Shown here piece after piece: positions 1-14,336 of a stretch of DNA of 56,976 nt; position 1 is the first letter of the stretch, and every line of letters begins with the position of its first letter. Both the position numbers and the translations under genes were made by a program. This DNA comes from Eimeria necatrix (lineage: Eukaryota; Apicomplexa; Conoidasida; Eucoccidiorida; Eimeriidae): assembly GCF_000499385.1 (NCBI RefSeq), contig NW_013652587.1, positions 1 through 56,976 on the forward strand. The letters run 5' to 3'. The notes under the pieces were generated by a model. The model made no database searches. It saw nothing but the letters and a program-made list of their open reading frames with translations, and was not told the DNA's origin.

Positions 1-225
1 GAGCGGGCTTCTTGCTGCCGCATAAAAAGCGCACAAATGTCTCCAAGCTGTGCTGCAGTCACGTCCGACTTGTACCGCATGCTGCTGCTGCTGCACTCAG
101 CAGCAAATTCCTGCAATGCGGAGTCGGCCTGCAGCAGCAGCAGGAAACCAGCTTTCAAATCGCTGTCGCAAGTTATGAGCTTGGCTGGGCTGGTCGTTCA
201 GCATAACTCCTTGATTCTGGTGTGA

Positions 226-522
226 AAACTGCCCATTGGCAGCGAGCTTGCTCCTTCTGTTGCTGCCTTAACCGTTCCCCCGTGGAAACCTGAGGTTCGC
301 ATGCAATCATCGCTCTCAAATTGGCTATCGCATTTGGATGCTTTCGAGAGTCGTTACTTTCTGTCCATGAGTGAGTTGGAGCCTGGAACTATTCTGGAAC
401 ACAGGAAGTCAGGACCCACTTATGAGGAGAACAACGAAATGTTAGAGCAGGCACTAGAGCACAATCAATCCGGAGTTAGAAATGAAGAAAGTTGGGCAAG
501 TTTCAAGATAACCTACAGCTAA
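226..522 (+). CDS. possible terminal exon of an unrecognised gene
   Basis: This is an open frame of 98 codons ending in TAA. Its second half is rich in Glu, Asn and Gln and reads like protein rather than random translation (for example YEENNEMLEQALEHNQSG near residues 66 to 83). An in-frame TGA lies just upstream at 223-225, so if the frame is real it must be entered by a splice acceptor or start at the ATG at 301. The first 200 bases contain CAG/CTG triplet runs, common in coccidian coding DNA, and several open frames, so the gene may continue off the left edge. I recognise no domain. A chance open frame is a fair alternative. Confidence 0.25.
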   Translation, partial: KLPIGSELAPSVAALTVPPWKPEVRMQSSLSNWLSHLDAFESRYFLSMSELEPGTILEHRKSGPTYEENNEMLEQALEHNQSGVRNEESWASFKITYS

Positions 523-3317
523 TGGGGTATCATCAGCAACTATTCGTCAGTTCGCGAAAATTCAGAAGAAAATCTATTTCCTGACCAGCTGGAAGCATAG
601 TACTGCACTGGTGTAAGGTTAGAGCACTAATGGCGTTTCACGACGACGGCACATGATCTCCGAGCAAAATAATTTTTCCAGAGGGATTCTTTATAGCGGG
701 ACTAGAGGCTTGCAAATGAACGCATCGAAGCATGTGTATGGCGCCGAAATGCCCCGCAGCGGCGTTGAGTTGCGAGTAGTTTGGCCATTTATATGACAGA
801 TTTGATTCATGCATAATGCGGAGACAGCTGCCCGCGTGCCAAGCCATCCAGCTTTCTCATACTGTTTTCGGGAAACTTGTAAGCATAGCACGTGCTTTGC
901 GGAAAACGTATGTTTCCTGAGCTTCATTGAAGCTGTATAGAGTGGTCGTCAGAGGAACCTGGAAAAGAGAGGATGTGTAGATGCTTTACCCGAATTCGAT
1001 ATGAACAAAATTCGAACTAAAGAAAACAAGCATCATTTTTCTGAATATTACCAGGAATGCAGCATCATTCGTTGAATGCCACAAGGAAACAAGCATCTTC
1101 CATCGGAGTGCCATGGAGCCCCGCTTCACAAGGCAACATGCATAATCAACTAGACTGTTTATCTAAAGTGTCGCATTCTTTGTCTAGGGTCTTCAGCCGA
1201 AAGACAGCAGGGCAGCAATGCGCATTCGTGCTGTTTTTCTTAATAAAAATTGAACATCGACATGGACTGTAAAAGGCGCTTCGCAGGAACGTTAGCACGT
1301 AATTCACTTTCGGAATAATTGGCTGTGTCCTGCAAATGCTGCCATTGTTCACACTGTCAGGAGCCCTCCAATCATAGAAACAATTACACGATGCTTCTCA
1401 AGAATGAATATGAACTGGATTCATGCTGGTATGTAATGTTCCCTGAGGCTATTTCTATGGAAAAAGGATGACGGATTGTGCATTGGGAGGGAAACGCCAT
1501 GCCTAAAAACGTGGTGTTTTTCTTTCCTGAAAAACACAAAATTGTGTGGAGTTGCATTCGTCAGCTCATAGCACAGTCAAGAGGCAAGGGAAATACTCAG
1601 GGATAGCGTTTCCAGCTGGCAGGGGCATATTGATTTAAATTCGTGGACGATAGTAGTCTTGTCCAGGCGCTAATGGAAAGTTCTAGAGCGAAAGCCGATG
1701 ACAATGATTAAAGAATTGCCTTGGACTTTAAAAAATGAGGATGCTTTCCGTTCCTCTTGTACGCGAGCTTGAATGGCATCACTGTTAAAGCGTTTTTTTC
1801 GTGTTTGAAACCATTTAGCAGCATCCTATTTTGTTTGCATGAAAATACAAGAACAAACTGCATATCAGCGCGTGAAACCTTTTCGTTGCAGGGCAGGAAA
1901 TAACGTTAGGGACATACGACTTCGGTGTCTGGAATATAAACTTCATATGCATCACCTTTAGACGGAAGATGCTATTATGAGCGTGACAGGGATCTACGAG
2001 CCAGACAGTTTTTTTTAAAACACGTAGGAGCCTTTCAGCGATCTGTGCTCACTCTTTCCCATTGATGCTGCTTCCGAGTAAATTGAAATTCGTGTAGGGG
2101 GACTACGTGTGAACAAGTTAAGCGTGGCTGTTCGACAATACTTCAACCGTCGCAGGCTGGCTATCTGTGGCATACGGAACTGGGCAGCCTTGAGTAGATT
2201 GGAACACGATTACAAGTGATGCCTCGCGAAATCAAACAGACAAAGGATCCATCGAGCCATGTTTGTGTGTCCATATAGCCGCACAGGAAAAGGACATATG
2301 AGTGCGATAGCAGGTGCTGTAGTGGGAATGTTCGCTTTCCTTCAGCAACACTATCCAATGAAAAAATGAATAGGAAAAAATTGGACGATGTCAAGTGGTC
2401 TGGAAATAGATTAATCTATGAAGGCCTTGCAGAAATTTACGTTTTGTTTTTCAGTTTTCTGGGAAATCGGTGACTCTACCACAGATCATCAATATAACCA
2501 GAAAAACCAGCAACAAGATGAATCAGCTTTCTGAGGGAGTCTGAAACCCAGTAGGGATACAGTCAGAAGCGATTTGTGGATAGTCAATACATCACTAGAT
2601 CACTTGTCTAGCGCTGCTTGGCTATTCTTGCTTCCTAACAAGATAAAGGAGCCGCTGGAGTGTGTGCATCTGGCAGGGGGATGAAAACTTGATTCTGCGC
2701 AAGTTCTTTGCTGGCAAAGACATAGCTCCAGGTCTTCCGAACGCCATTTTTCTGCAGCTGATTCGGAGCTTTTTACAGTATCTTTAAATCACGAAATAGC
2801 GGATTTCCTCATATGAAAGGGTACGAGAAACTAGATCGCTGTTGTCAGCTTCTTCCAAGAAAGCCGTAGAAAGGATGCCCGTTCATTAATTCGAGAACAA
2901 AGATGGAGTGAACAATCCGCATTTCGACGGGAAGGACTATTCATACCTCTAAACGCAATAAGCACTTGTACTGCCGCCCTACTTTTTAGCAGATGCTGCT
3001 GTATAACGGGGAATATCACCACGTTATGCTTCAGGACTGTTTTGCGCTTAAACCGAAAATAGCTACTCCATTAAACTTATCACTCGTCTCAGTGCGTCAG
3101 TCATACAGGGTCAACACGAATGCGAGAGTATGCGCACAGCTGGTGATTACAGCCATATTGTTTGACAGAGCTGTAAAAGCTTTCTGCATTCATCATTAGC
3201 AAAAATGCTGCCTCACACATTTCCATTGCGAGTTTCTCTTAGCATATGTTAGATACCGAGAAAAAGAAAACCTAGTATCGCTACATCGGACGGGCAGAAG
3301 TACGCGTTCACTTCAGA

Positions 3318-3434
3318 CATTAAAGATATGCGGAAACAGCGACAAACCAGCAGAAACGAGACTAGTTCCTTATCATTAAAGATATGCGGAAACAGCGACA
3401 AACCAGCAGAAACGAGACTAGTTCCTTATCATTA
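3318..3434. repeat. exact 56-bp tandem duplication
   Basis: Positions 3318-3373 and 3374-3429 are identical, and five bases of a third copy (cattа in spirit: CATTA) follow at 3430-3434. The unit starts CATTAAAGATATGCGG. No mismatch is visible, which implies a recent duplication or an assembly artefact. Confidence 0.95.
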
Positions 3435-6400
3435 GATAAAAGCAGAGTTCAAGTAGAATACTCCATTGATTATCATTCAGCGTCTTTATCTAGATGTATC
3501 TCAAAACTGTATGTGCATAGATCGGAAGATTTATATGAAATGTGTAAATCACGACAGCTGACGCATATCTCAATTTTCTAAAATATATGCCTATGGATTT
3601 ATGCATGCGCACCAGAATTCCCATCATGGCGAAGTTAAGCTCTCCGTATGCTTAAGCGGGAAAAATAGGGTAAAAGCCCAAACGTTTTCTCACCACTTCA
3701 CTACGTCGCTCTAAGTGCACCTCGTTCAAACTGGAAGACAATACGACACTTTCACTAAGGCACCCTTACAACTGGACTATTTCAGCTAATCGCATAACAA
3801 ACTGACTATTCAACTCGTGAAAAATGGCACAGCCATTCAGAAACTGGCAGTACGAATGGCAGGCTGCTAAAATTACCCCGAGTTTTGTAAAATGTTGGAC
3901 CATGGGATTTGTCTCTCCCCTGGTTTCCCGAAATACGTCTCTGCAATTTTACCTTATGGCTAACACCGATTGTAGGACATTCACACTGTGACTTCACACC
4001 TGTTTTCCTGTAGAACAGGTGACGCAGCCGTATACAAAGAGCCAGATGAGATGCAAGCCATTACTGCTCGAAGGCCTATAAAGTCTTTGCAATAGCATTA
4101 TGTCTGTCAAAATGTACATATCGAACAGAGAAAGCTCCTCAAATTTCCTCTAATTCTTATGCAGCGGGATAACCAGAGCCAATTGAAAAAACAAAAAACT
4201 ATGAATCGTGTGCCGGAGAGAGGTATAGAGAACACCACGTTGGCTGTGAATTTGCCTTCTACGCATCTTTGAAATTTAGAAGCTGTCAATCATGCCGAAT
4301 ACGCTTTCAGTCTGTAAGAGTACTTAGAGGTCCTTGTATACTATAACAACACTTCGACGATGAGACACATTGCGTCCTAGAGTCAAAATACCAATAACAT
4401 AATGGGCCAGCGCTGCCGAAAAAACCATGCAATATTTGTTTGCCGATTAAAGCTCTTCTAAGGACCATTATGGTAAAGTGCGATTTTAAATATGGCCAGT
4501 GCTGATTTTTATTCAAAAGTAATAGTATTTGGGTTGACAAAGGAAGCTCCTGATATTTCTCAAATCGCAATATTCCACAGGGCCGTGCAGGTTACGAATG
4601 TTTAATCCGTATCAGCTCCACAATTTGGAACGTCTGCACTTTTTGTTCTTTCCATTGACAGGCTGTTCACCTGCGGAAGAAGTTTTGACGCCCAGTAACA
4701 ATTGTCGACGCGGGATTCTAGATGGAATGGATTTGAAAAAACTTTTGAGTCAGAAGCACTACACAGATATAATTCTATATCCCAGAGAGCCAATTCTGTG
4801 TTGTTTTTTTTTGCTCCCTTATGGCTCTACAATAAGTTCGAATGAAATTGGCTGCCCTACTGCTAGTTTCTCTCCTTTAGTCGACCCAGTTATGTGCGGC
4901 AAATTCATATAACCTGCTTGGGTGAATATATTTTATTTGGATTGCGGATAAAAGCAACTTCTTGTCTGGGTGTCATCAGCAGAGCGTTTCATAGTGAATT
5001 CTCCCAAAAAGCAAATTGTCAGCGCGGAAATTGGAAAAACCATCGATGACCGCGACGCTGATTCCAAATCGTCTTATTCCTATTAGGCGTCTAAAAAGGA
5101 AATTTTTCCTGCGCCTAGAATGTGGAGAAGCATTCCAGAAATCCAGCAGGAAAACAATTTATATTTAATTTAGGTAGCAGGGGACAACTGTGTAGTCAGC
5201 ACAAAACGTCTGGCGTGGCACAATTGCGTCTGACCGAAAAGTTGTAAAACTTCTAGGCAGTGGCGGTTTACCATCCTATAGAGGAACACAATATATTTCC
5301 ATGCGCGCTGCTGTATGGCCCTTGATGGAGTTGCTACTTCTGCAAACCGCTGCTTGGCAGCTGAGTAATCTGCATCGCCACGATTCTACTGGTCAGCCTA
5401 GTCGCGTGAATGTCACAGAGTGCCAAAGATGCCTTCCTGCAAAAAAGGCAACTAGGAGAATGTATGCAATTTTCGGCATCACGGCAAACTGTATAGGATA
5501 TTTCTGCTGCTCTGCTGTTCACGTGTTCACGGTTAAGGCCCAACAAGAGGTTGCCTTTATGAACGCTCTGCCCTTCTAGAAGTGCCCCGATGATTTTGTC
5601 GTTTTTCTGTAGTCCCTGAATTCCCTTCTGATTGGTTGTGGAAGCAATATCTTCATATTAGTTCAGCTTTCATTCACCGCCTAATAAATATGGAAGACTG
5701 CATCATTCTTTGTCTTTTTAATGGATTTTTAGCGTACTCCGTCTGCCAGCGATGAACACAGGAAGCAGCGGCAGCTAGCTGGCTAATTGGGTGTGGCGAG
5801 GCTTTCAAAAAATACATTGTCTTTGCTAGCAGATGATGGTCACTTCGTGCATCCTTATCGTAGCGTGCAGAATGCGGATGAGACTGCTCTCTTCTGTGTT
5901 TCGATTCTTTCACAGACCAGAGACATATGTATTTCAAAAATTAGGATGCTACACTTTACACCACGGCGCTAAGTGTTCGACATGTGAAATACAACATGCA
6001 GAGAGAATTACGCCGCTACCGTTTCCACCCCTGTGCTGAGTGTTCGATACACGAAAAACGACGTAGAGAGATTCGCCTTGTAAGCGGTGATTCAAAGTAC
6101 ATGCTGGGTAGTTCTGACTTCTAGGATAGCAGATCACATCTGCTAAGGCTTATAGGTCTTCAATCCAGATACTGAATAGCTCCGAAGATATGCAGAGAGC
6201 GTTGTGCCTTTGGCCTTTGTACTTTTCTCCAAGAAATAGCCCCCTGTAATGGGCTACGCGTAGTCGGCAACAACACAGAGGGCTGTGCAACACTGACAAA
6301 TGGAAAAGCCAACGCTGAAAAAGGGGTTGAGTCTTAGTACCGCTTAGGCGCTTAAATATTTATTAATTTCTCGTCTATCCTCAAACCTCGAAATGTCAGC

Positions 6401-6963
6401 AAACCTGGCATTACACTCGACAATAAGTTCTATGCATCACTGGCACTTAGGCAGGTTGACCTGTACCACACAACGTGAAATATCTGTAGACGCAGCTGCA
6501 CGGACATTGTTCTGTTTAATTCGTAAGAAATGGTTCCACACTGTATATGACGCCGCCTGACAGAACTGCCTCTACCTATCCCCAGCATTGAGAATGTGTC
6601 GAAGTGGCACCGGGAGTGCGATAGTGTGGATTTTATTGATCTTCATGACACTAAAGCAAGTGCCGCAGCGGATTCAGCACGGGGTTAGTGGCGTTCCTAA
6701 AGCTTTTCTATTTTAAGTTTCTCAACGAAGAACGCACTACAATAAATACTGTAATGAAAAGTGGAACATTTCCACAAGGATTGTAGCGCAATAGGCACAC
6801 TGCAGGATTTATTTACACAACCTAGAAACCAGCAACGCTCTTAGTTCATAGCTTCCGTTTTGAGGGTGTGTCTGTTTCTGACTTGCCTACTCGTACCTAG
6901 TTACATCCCGGCGGCTTTCATCTGCTCATGACGATTCACGTCTACCTAGCTATAGATTGGCTT

Positions 6964-7529
6964 CTGTAATAATTGGACATGCATATCTTACCTTCACCCG
7001 CTCCTCAGGGAATCGGCTGATTCCCGTTGTTACAACATAGTGCACACATGCATACACGACTAGAATGCGCAGTGCCGTTCAATTCTGTGGTGAATGATAT
7101 AGGTGTGCTGTAGGTAGGTCCGCTTGCCCGGGCAGTTCTGAATATCTAGCGGCTATGATATCTTGCGAACACAAGCACGCTATAAGACAATTGCCGCAGA
7201 CACAATGCATGCCGGTTGTGCAGCTGCGCCAATACTAGTGTGCACCTGTAATAATTGGACATGCATATCTTACCTTCACCCGCTCCTCAGGGAATCGGCT
7301 GATTCCCGTTGTTACAACATAGTGCACACATGCATACACGACTAGAATGCGCAGTGCCGTTCAATTCTGTGGTGAATGATATAGGTGTGCTGTAGGTAGG
7401 TCCGCTTGCCCGGGCAGTTCTGAATATCTAGCGGCTATGATATCTTGCGAACACAAGCACGCTATAAGACAATTGCCGCAGACACAATGCATGCCGGTTG
7501 TGCAGCTGCGCCAATACTAGTGTGCACCT
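6964..7529. repeat. exact 282-bp tandem duplication
   Basis: Positions 6964-7245 recur without a visible mismatch at 7246-7527, and identity runs two bases further. The unit begins CTGTAATAATTGGACATGC and ends near CTAGTGTGCAC. Each copy carries the same short open frame starting MRTQARYKTIAADTMHAG, which I take as a by-product. Perfect identity over 282 bp in otherwise unique DNA means a very recent event, copy-number variation or an assembly error. Confidence 0.95.
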
Positions 7530-10500
7530 CATGCATGAGAATGAGATCAGACTCCACAAGTAATGTCGATACTGCAGTGAACCTGCCAATCCCTAGAATG
7601 GCGACACGGCAGAATGACGCTGGAAAACTCAGTTTCTTCCCATGGTGGATTCCTGGTGACCTCGGCCGCAGATGTCTGAATTTGCTCCCCCCTGAACGTC
7701 CGTTTGGACCGTTCTGTTCTACAAGCATCTAGTCTTTGAAATCTGATATTCTTCGTTTCATATACTTATGCCCCACGAGCTCATGCAAAGCAGGTTAGCT
7801 TAAGTTTCTCACGAAAATTGCAGGATATAATGCTCTCTTGACTAAATGGGAAGAAATCGTTGTCGACGCGTGGCTCGCTTCATTTGCTGACATCACCTGT
7901 GTGCTTACTTACAAAAGAGTAAAGATGGTGGCTCCCATTTTGTACGCAGCACTTGCTGTATATGACCTCAAAACGGCGTCAATGTGCACGTTACAAAATT
8001 CATAGGAAATATGACCTATTTGGAACTGCACTGGTGCATTCGCAATATTTTCGTTGGGTATGTAGCTGGAGGGAATGATCAGAAGGTGTAGGTCACTCCA
8101 GCGAAACCTATGAAGCGCCCCCCTTGGGAAGGCAAAAGCCCAGAGTTAGCACTTTGAGGCCTTAAAATGAAAAGCAACAGCAGTACCTTCTCGCAGCTAA
8201 ACCCACAGGTAATATCGTCAAGCCGAGTCGCGCATCAACTCATGAAGCTTCTGAAGGACATGTCGCTCAGCTGCTATAATATTCAGTTGCCGTGATAGTG
8301 CATTACGATATACGGCAGACGCGAACTAAGCTGATGGAACACTCGCTATACCCAATTCCCCAGCACTAATCTCAATGTTGAAAACTTTACGACTGAAGCA
8401 GTGGGCTCCACATACTCAATCCAGTGTGTCTTCTACCTTACGCAGCGTTCTGCTAAACTACACATATGACATTATTCTTTAGCCGCTCTATCAACTGAAT
8501 TTGATACTGTGCACGAGCTGTTCTTATTTTCCTGAAGAGCTCGCGCAAAGTATTCAACTTAGTTCATGGAGCAGCTAAAGATTGCTCAAAAATCACACTT
8601 ATTAGGTGCTCCGCGCTTAGCTTAGGCGTCCCACTCGAAGGAAGCCTCAACAGTTCGCCCAAGAAAAAGCAGGCGATAAGCAAGAATCAAGCGATACGCT
8701 AGAATACCCCGCTTGCAATTTTGCGTGAAATACTGATAAATGGAGATTGCTATTCCCTAAGGACTCCGTTCAGCTCCTACTCCATGACATCCACTTATGT
8801 AGATGAGTGCACATCATAGGTGTGCTGTAAGTCAGCTCGAGATTAACCACTCCACTGGCTGGAAGAGCTTCTCGTGTATCCTCACAGCCAAACGTCGTAG
8901 CGCGCCATACGCTGTTCTACACGTGCGGACAACTCCCTGCACAGTTTTCTAGAACCGCCTCTCAATCATTCTGTTGCTCTACAGCCTTTGGATGAGAGCA
9001 TCTAGAGTCCCAATGCAGCGCATGTAAAGCCACAAAGCTGGGAATATCAGAGTAATTGCCAGGGAGTCATAGAGAACTGTACTGTTGTACTAGAACCATT
9101 GCACGCATGGACGGGGAAATTGACGCCGACTATACCGTCAACACTTTAGGTGGTTCCCGACTCTAATGCGGCTCAGTTAAATCCCAGTGCCAGCTACAGG
9201 CTCGTCACGTAACGTACTCTTCACGTTGGCAGCAGTGCACTAGCTGTACCGCTAGGCATGTGAGGAGTCTGTAACGTGGCGTGTCTGTAGCCGGGAATGG
9301 AGTCCGATCACACAAAACATGGGAAGTGAAAGTCGCAATTCGTTTAAAATTTTTTTTGGCAGTGGGCAATACAAGGCTTTGCATGAAAAAAGTAGAGAAA
9401 TAAAAAGCACAAGCCACAACTGTCAGGAGGACGTCCTGTAATCTGTCACAATCTGAATGTCCAGGGCTTATCTATGGGAAGCACTTCTGGACTATCTGCG
9501 TGCACCATATAGCCTGAGCGTTTACTGAGCTCACGCTCTCTCAGGAAAAGCGACCCGGGAACTCTCATTCTAGTCTAAACAGCCAGGATAACAATGTCAT
9601 GTAGCAGCGAGCAACACGACCAGAAGTGCTCCAGCGACGCAAAGCTCGTCTGCGCTTTACAGCATGATCATTGTGGCAGCGTTATTTACAGCTGTCAGCA
9701 GCAATAAAGGAGCGAGCATAACATAGCCCACGTCCCACGAGATGAACATTGAATTCCACGTTGTGGCTAGAAACTTGTTAGTTAGGTAAAATTCCTTAGC
9801 AAGTACTCTGCAGTGCAAGAATTGTCAAATAACTGCGAACCTTTCTGCTGTACTCTGAATGTGGAAAGCAGCGTGTGGGGAGCCAATATGGTTGTCAGCC
9901 GCATGAGGACATAGAAGATCTCTGGCAGAATCACCATTGAAATTCTTCGTCTGGAGGTATCATACGCATATTGAATTGGAGGATCATAATGCCTTAGCGC
10001 TAGGTGCGCTCCTGTACAAGAAAAAGGTTGTTACGCAGTTACGCCAGGCTACTGGTGTTTGAGGAGGTCGTGCAGGCGCTCATCTGTACGACTATTTGCG
10101 CTCAACGAGACGCCTAGTATCGAGGCTAGGTGATATCATGAACATTTTAGTACACCAAGCAGCTAGTACTGATCGGAAAGCATATCCTACGCCTTCCCTA
10201 ATTTTTTTCTTCAAAGCGCCAAACAAGTTCCCAGATGTACCAGGAGGGACCGATCTCCATTTTACACTCTGCTGGAATTGGTACAGGCTCCACTTGTAAT
10301 ACACGAACAACCGCATATACTTTCAGGGATATTCTTGATTATCTAATCCGCTTTGTTGAACTCGTCGCCAAATGCAAGAGTTTTGGCCCGGCGCAGGTCT
10401 AAAAAGCGGAATCATAGAGGCCTAAGAGCTCCCTAGCGAAATGTCCGCCCTTAGCGCTTCCGTTCTACAACTGAGAGAGATGCGAGGGCGCCTAGAACGG

Positions 10501-13500
10501 CTGGGTAAAACAAGTCTTTCACTGAACTACAGAGGCCTTTAAAAGCATTGCTGAAGACTAAAGAGGGCAGCAAGAATCGCATGCAAACTGCATTACTGAC
10601 TTTAACACCAGTTCAATTCGCTAAGATGTGCTAGTCGATTGGAAGAATGATGGACCTACTACGACCACTGTGGTTTCGCCGCGGCAAAATGCATCTGAGC
10701 TTCAAAGAAGATCGAATCTGACATTCAAAAGGGAAGCACGGCTGAATATGTGTGAGGCAGCAGTATTATGGCCTTAACCATAATCAGATATTTCTCTCTT
10801 ACTGATTCCTGTTTTTTTCCAAAGCCTGATTTCGAGCTCTCTAAGCGCCTTTTGCCACTGGAGGCACCACAGGAAAGAGCACTAAACTCGGTGGAGTCAC
10901 ACGGCCCATCCTGAGAACCAGGCGTGCCCGCCGCTTTATGGAAGAAGCTGCTGCCTGTGCTGGGATCCAAGGTTTCTCATTCTGGTCTCCGATTAATTAT
11001 GGGTCAGACACTCAGCTTTGTTTCCATTACAGTCACCACAGCATTTTCTCTGCGGACTTCCTATAGAAAGCATTTGCTACGCTGAGTTCTCTGCAATACC
11101 GCCAAAGGAAACATTAATGTTGATTAAATAGGTCAAGAAAACAAAACACAGGCGGCAAATTAGAGTTGGCTCTGGAAGGACGCGACAAAAGCATTCAGGC
11201 CGCACATATACAATCACATCAGCGACTGCATATGCGCAACGAGAAGGAACAGACTTGCTCGTGTGGGCCGAGGCTCGCACCCTCTAGCTCCCTAAGAACG
11301 CGACACAATGAGCTACGGCACTCTTAGTGAAAGCCGCTTGAAATGTCGAGGAGAGCTAGGTAGGAGGAACATCCAAGTGGACCAACTCGCCGTTGCTTCT
11401 TTGTTACTGAGCAATGTCGTCAGTGGGGTTGTGTAGCCTAACTATCGAAGCAGCAGCACGCAGTTCGGGGATCGCATAGCTGGATTTTATCGACTAGAGA
11501 AGCTCTAGAAGGAATTGAGAAGATGAAGAAACACTGAATTTCGCTGGGTGAGAGATCCAGTTGTCATGCTGGCTCTTAGCATGCTTGAGTTAGGGAAGCT
11601 GATGCACTGCAGGGGCAGAACCGGTCAATGTGCCTTTTCTCTTCGATGAGCTTTAGTGCGTGTGGAGCTCGCACAGGTTTTCTTCGTCCTAGCTTTTACA
11701 CTGGAACATTTGTTGATTACAGTGAGTGTATTTGGTGCGACCACACACGGTTTACGGGGCAGAAACCTTGTCTGTGGACAAGACGCTGAACTGCACAAGG
11801 TCATCAGCACCACATATAGTTCCCAGTGTCATAGATACGGCCGCAAGGTAGAAGAACCGGGAAACGGCGACTGACCAACTCTAAAGACGCAGCGAAATTC
11901 ATTTTGACTCAGCCTTCGCCACGAAACGCCCGAGCTAATGGCCACCTGAGGATTGCATCAATAAGAAGGATGGAAGCTGAAGAAGCAGTCCGCCCCATTC
12001 CAGGCAAACGAGGTGGCAACAATGTGGAACAATCGCGACTCTGCACGTAGATTAGGCATCAAAACAAATTTCTGAGCTGCAGTTGGAACACCTGCCTCCG
12101 GCTACCAGAAGGACCTTATGGGCGGCCAACCGGATTAAGCAGGTAACAAGAATGCCGTCTACGTACAGTTCCTTCGCGCGCGTCTACAAGGAAATTGCCT
12201 GAATGGAGTGAAAGCAGACGTTAGCGTGCTCGTAAGCAAACAAATTATTAAGAGCAACGTTGCATTCCAAAATAATTCATGAATCTTAGCGGTACGCGTT
12301 TGAGATGTGTTGCCACTGTTATCATTTTTCTACCTGTAGTGACTTTTAGCAGGTGACTGGGGCAACTGGGATGAAGCGGCGGATGTGGAAGCGGGCAGGA
12401 TACTTTATGACATCTTGTGCAGCACTGATGCATGCTGCAACACAAGGAAGGCTAATACAAGTCAGCAGCGTCAACGAACATCCAAGTACTACTGGGTTTA
12501 TGACACCTTCTTTGCGCAACCATCACACTTGTAGGAATCAACGCCATGCTTATTAACAACGGCTATCCAGATTATCGCTGGCATCAAGACAACCCATACG
12601 ATCAGCACGCAAACACCACAGCGCCATCATGGAAAAATGCTTGACAGTTCATTCGTTGTAGTCACAGAAGTTGGAGTCTCCAGGAAATTTTCTCCGCGAA
12701 ACGACAGCACCGAGTATCAGGAGCTCATTGGCGTACAGCCTAGTTGCCCTCACCAAAATCTTAAAAGTTTTGTCGCAGCTAGATGCGCGCCTTCCAATGG
12801 CGGACCCTATTGCGTTTCACGTATTCGTAGTTCACGCTCACGGCATGTAGGGAAAAGATATCGGCCTGCTTCATAGCGTGGAGTCTGTTACCAAAGGCTC
12901 CTCTTGAGAGTGGAAAAAGCCACACGTGCATAAGAATTGCTGTCAGGTCTTAAAGTAAATTTGCTTCGATTCGCGTGTAATGAGTTTCTGAGGTAGCAGC
13001 AATATCGTCAGCGTCTATGAAACAGGCATACTGTGTACGGGGATCGCAGGAGAATGTTGCAGAGTACAGCACGTTACTGGCAAAAATGTCGACTGGTTGT
13101 TCGATAACACATTTCAGCATATTATCTCTATTCGTGTACTCACTGACGAAGCGCTGCTGTCGATTGCACTGACCTCATGAAAGGCTCCTGAGGGAGCAGT
13201 TCATGATTTCCTCACATTTTGCTCTTGTGCTACCGCAAATTCCCGGTAAGTCATCCAACCAGTATCTCTGTTAGTTCCTGCCATTAGACAGGGCCATCCA
13301 CAGGAATAGTCGGGAAGTCCCCGGAACTCGCTTTCTGTCGCCTGTAGCCTGTCATGTGCTTTGCCTTTAAGAAGCCTGCAGCAAAGTGCATTTTAACGAA
13401 AAACACACGTGCATTCCACTTAGCGATATCGTATTGTGCAGTTGTATAAGTAAAAGGATTCATTATATAAGTTACCTGACAGATTGTTCGAGATTCGCCG

Positions 13501-14336
13501 TCCCTTCCTTTTTGATGTTCTGTTCTGTATGCTTACGAAGAATCAAAGCTTTCATCTCCATGTATATAGACTCTAGTGAGGAAATGTTAATGATCTGCTT
13601 CGTCTTCCATTTCAAGGTGGCGTTTTAAAAGAAATTGAATGGACATATATCTTAATTTAACGCGCTTATTTGCGTATTCCGATACTGGGCTTACGGTGGC
13701 TCTCTGGCATCTTTTAGGAGCGTGTGAAATCGGCAGACAATTGAAGCAATCCTGGTAGTCCAAAGGCAAGCAAGGAGCGCCACAAGAGTTTCGCAGATTT
13801 CATGAAAGCATTTCCAGTGTAGCAGGCATGTGAAACCACTGCCGGCCGCATGAAGATCCTTCAGCAAATGCCTGCCGAGCTAAAACTCCTAGATTGCTGG
13901 TTCGACCGCACATGATTGCGAAGTTATTTTAAAGAACAGGCAGCAGAGTACTACAACATACGCACTATGACAACTCTGCATCCTATCGCACTGCAGTAGG
14001 TGCGGTTTGAGGACACCATAGAACATAATGCGTAAGATGTGCTATACCAGCGGCTCAGCATTTAAGATCCACACGCTCTCCAAAACTAGGATTCCTGATA
14101 AGTTGGCCTGAACCAAGTAGGCGGAGTCGTATAGCGGGGATGCCGTGTCCCATCATCTGTGAAAAGCAGTACAAGTATAGAAATGAGGCAAACAAGCGAC
14201 TTTATTCGGTTAATTCCTTTTTGATTATTGAGGGCGGAAATAATGAAAATCGGCAAAGTCATGGAGCCTTCGGGAAGAAGCTACTTAGAGCTCTGCTTGG
14301 GCATCTGCGGATTGTTGACGGGGGTGACAGAGGGCC

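Noticed and set aside
78..141. CTG/CAG triplet runs
   Set aside because: Short and interrupted; not a satellite and not informative alone.
10725..10970. Ser/Gly-rich minus-strand frame followed by a GTAAGAG donor
   Set aside because: No pyrimidine tract before the possible acceptor and no partner exons; low complexity could be chance.
13899..13909. GGTTCGACCGC, like a tRNA B box
   Set aside because: No matching A box, anticodon arm or acceptor stem could be folded around it.
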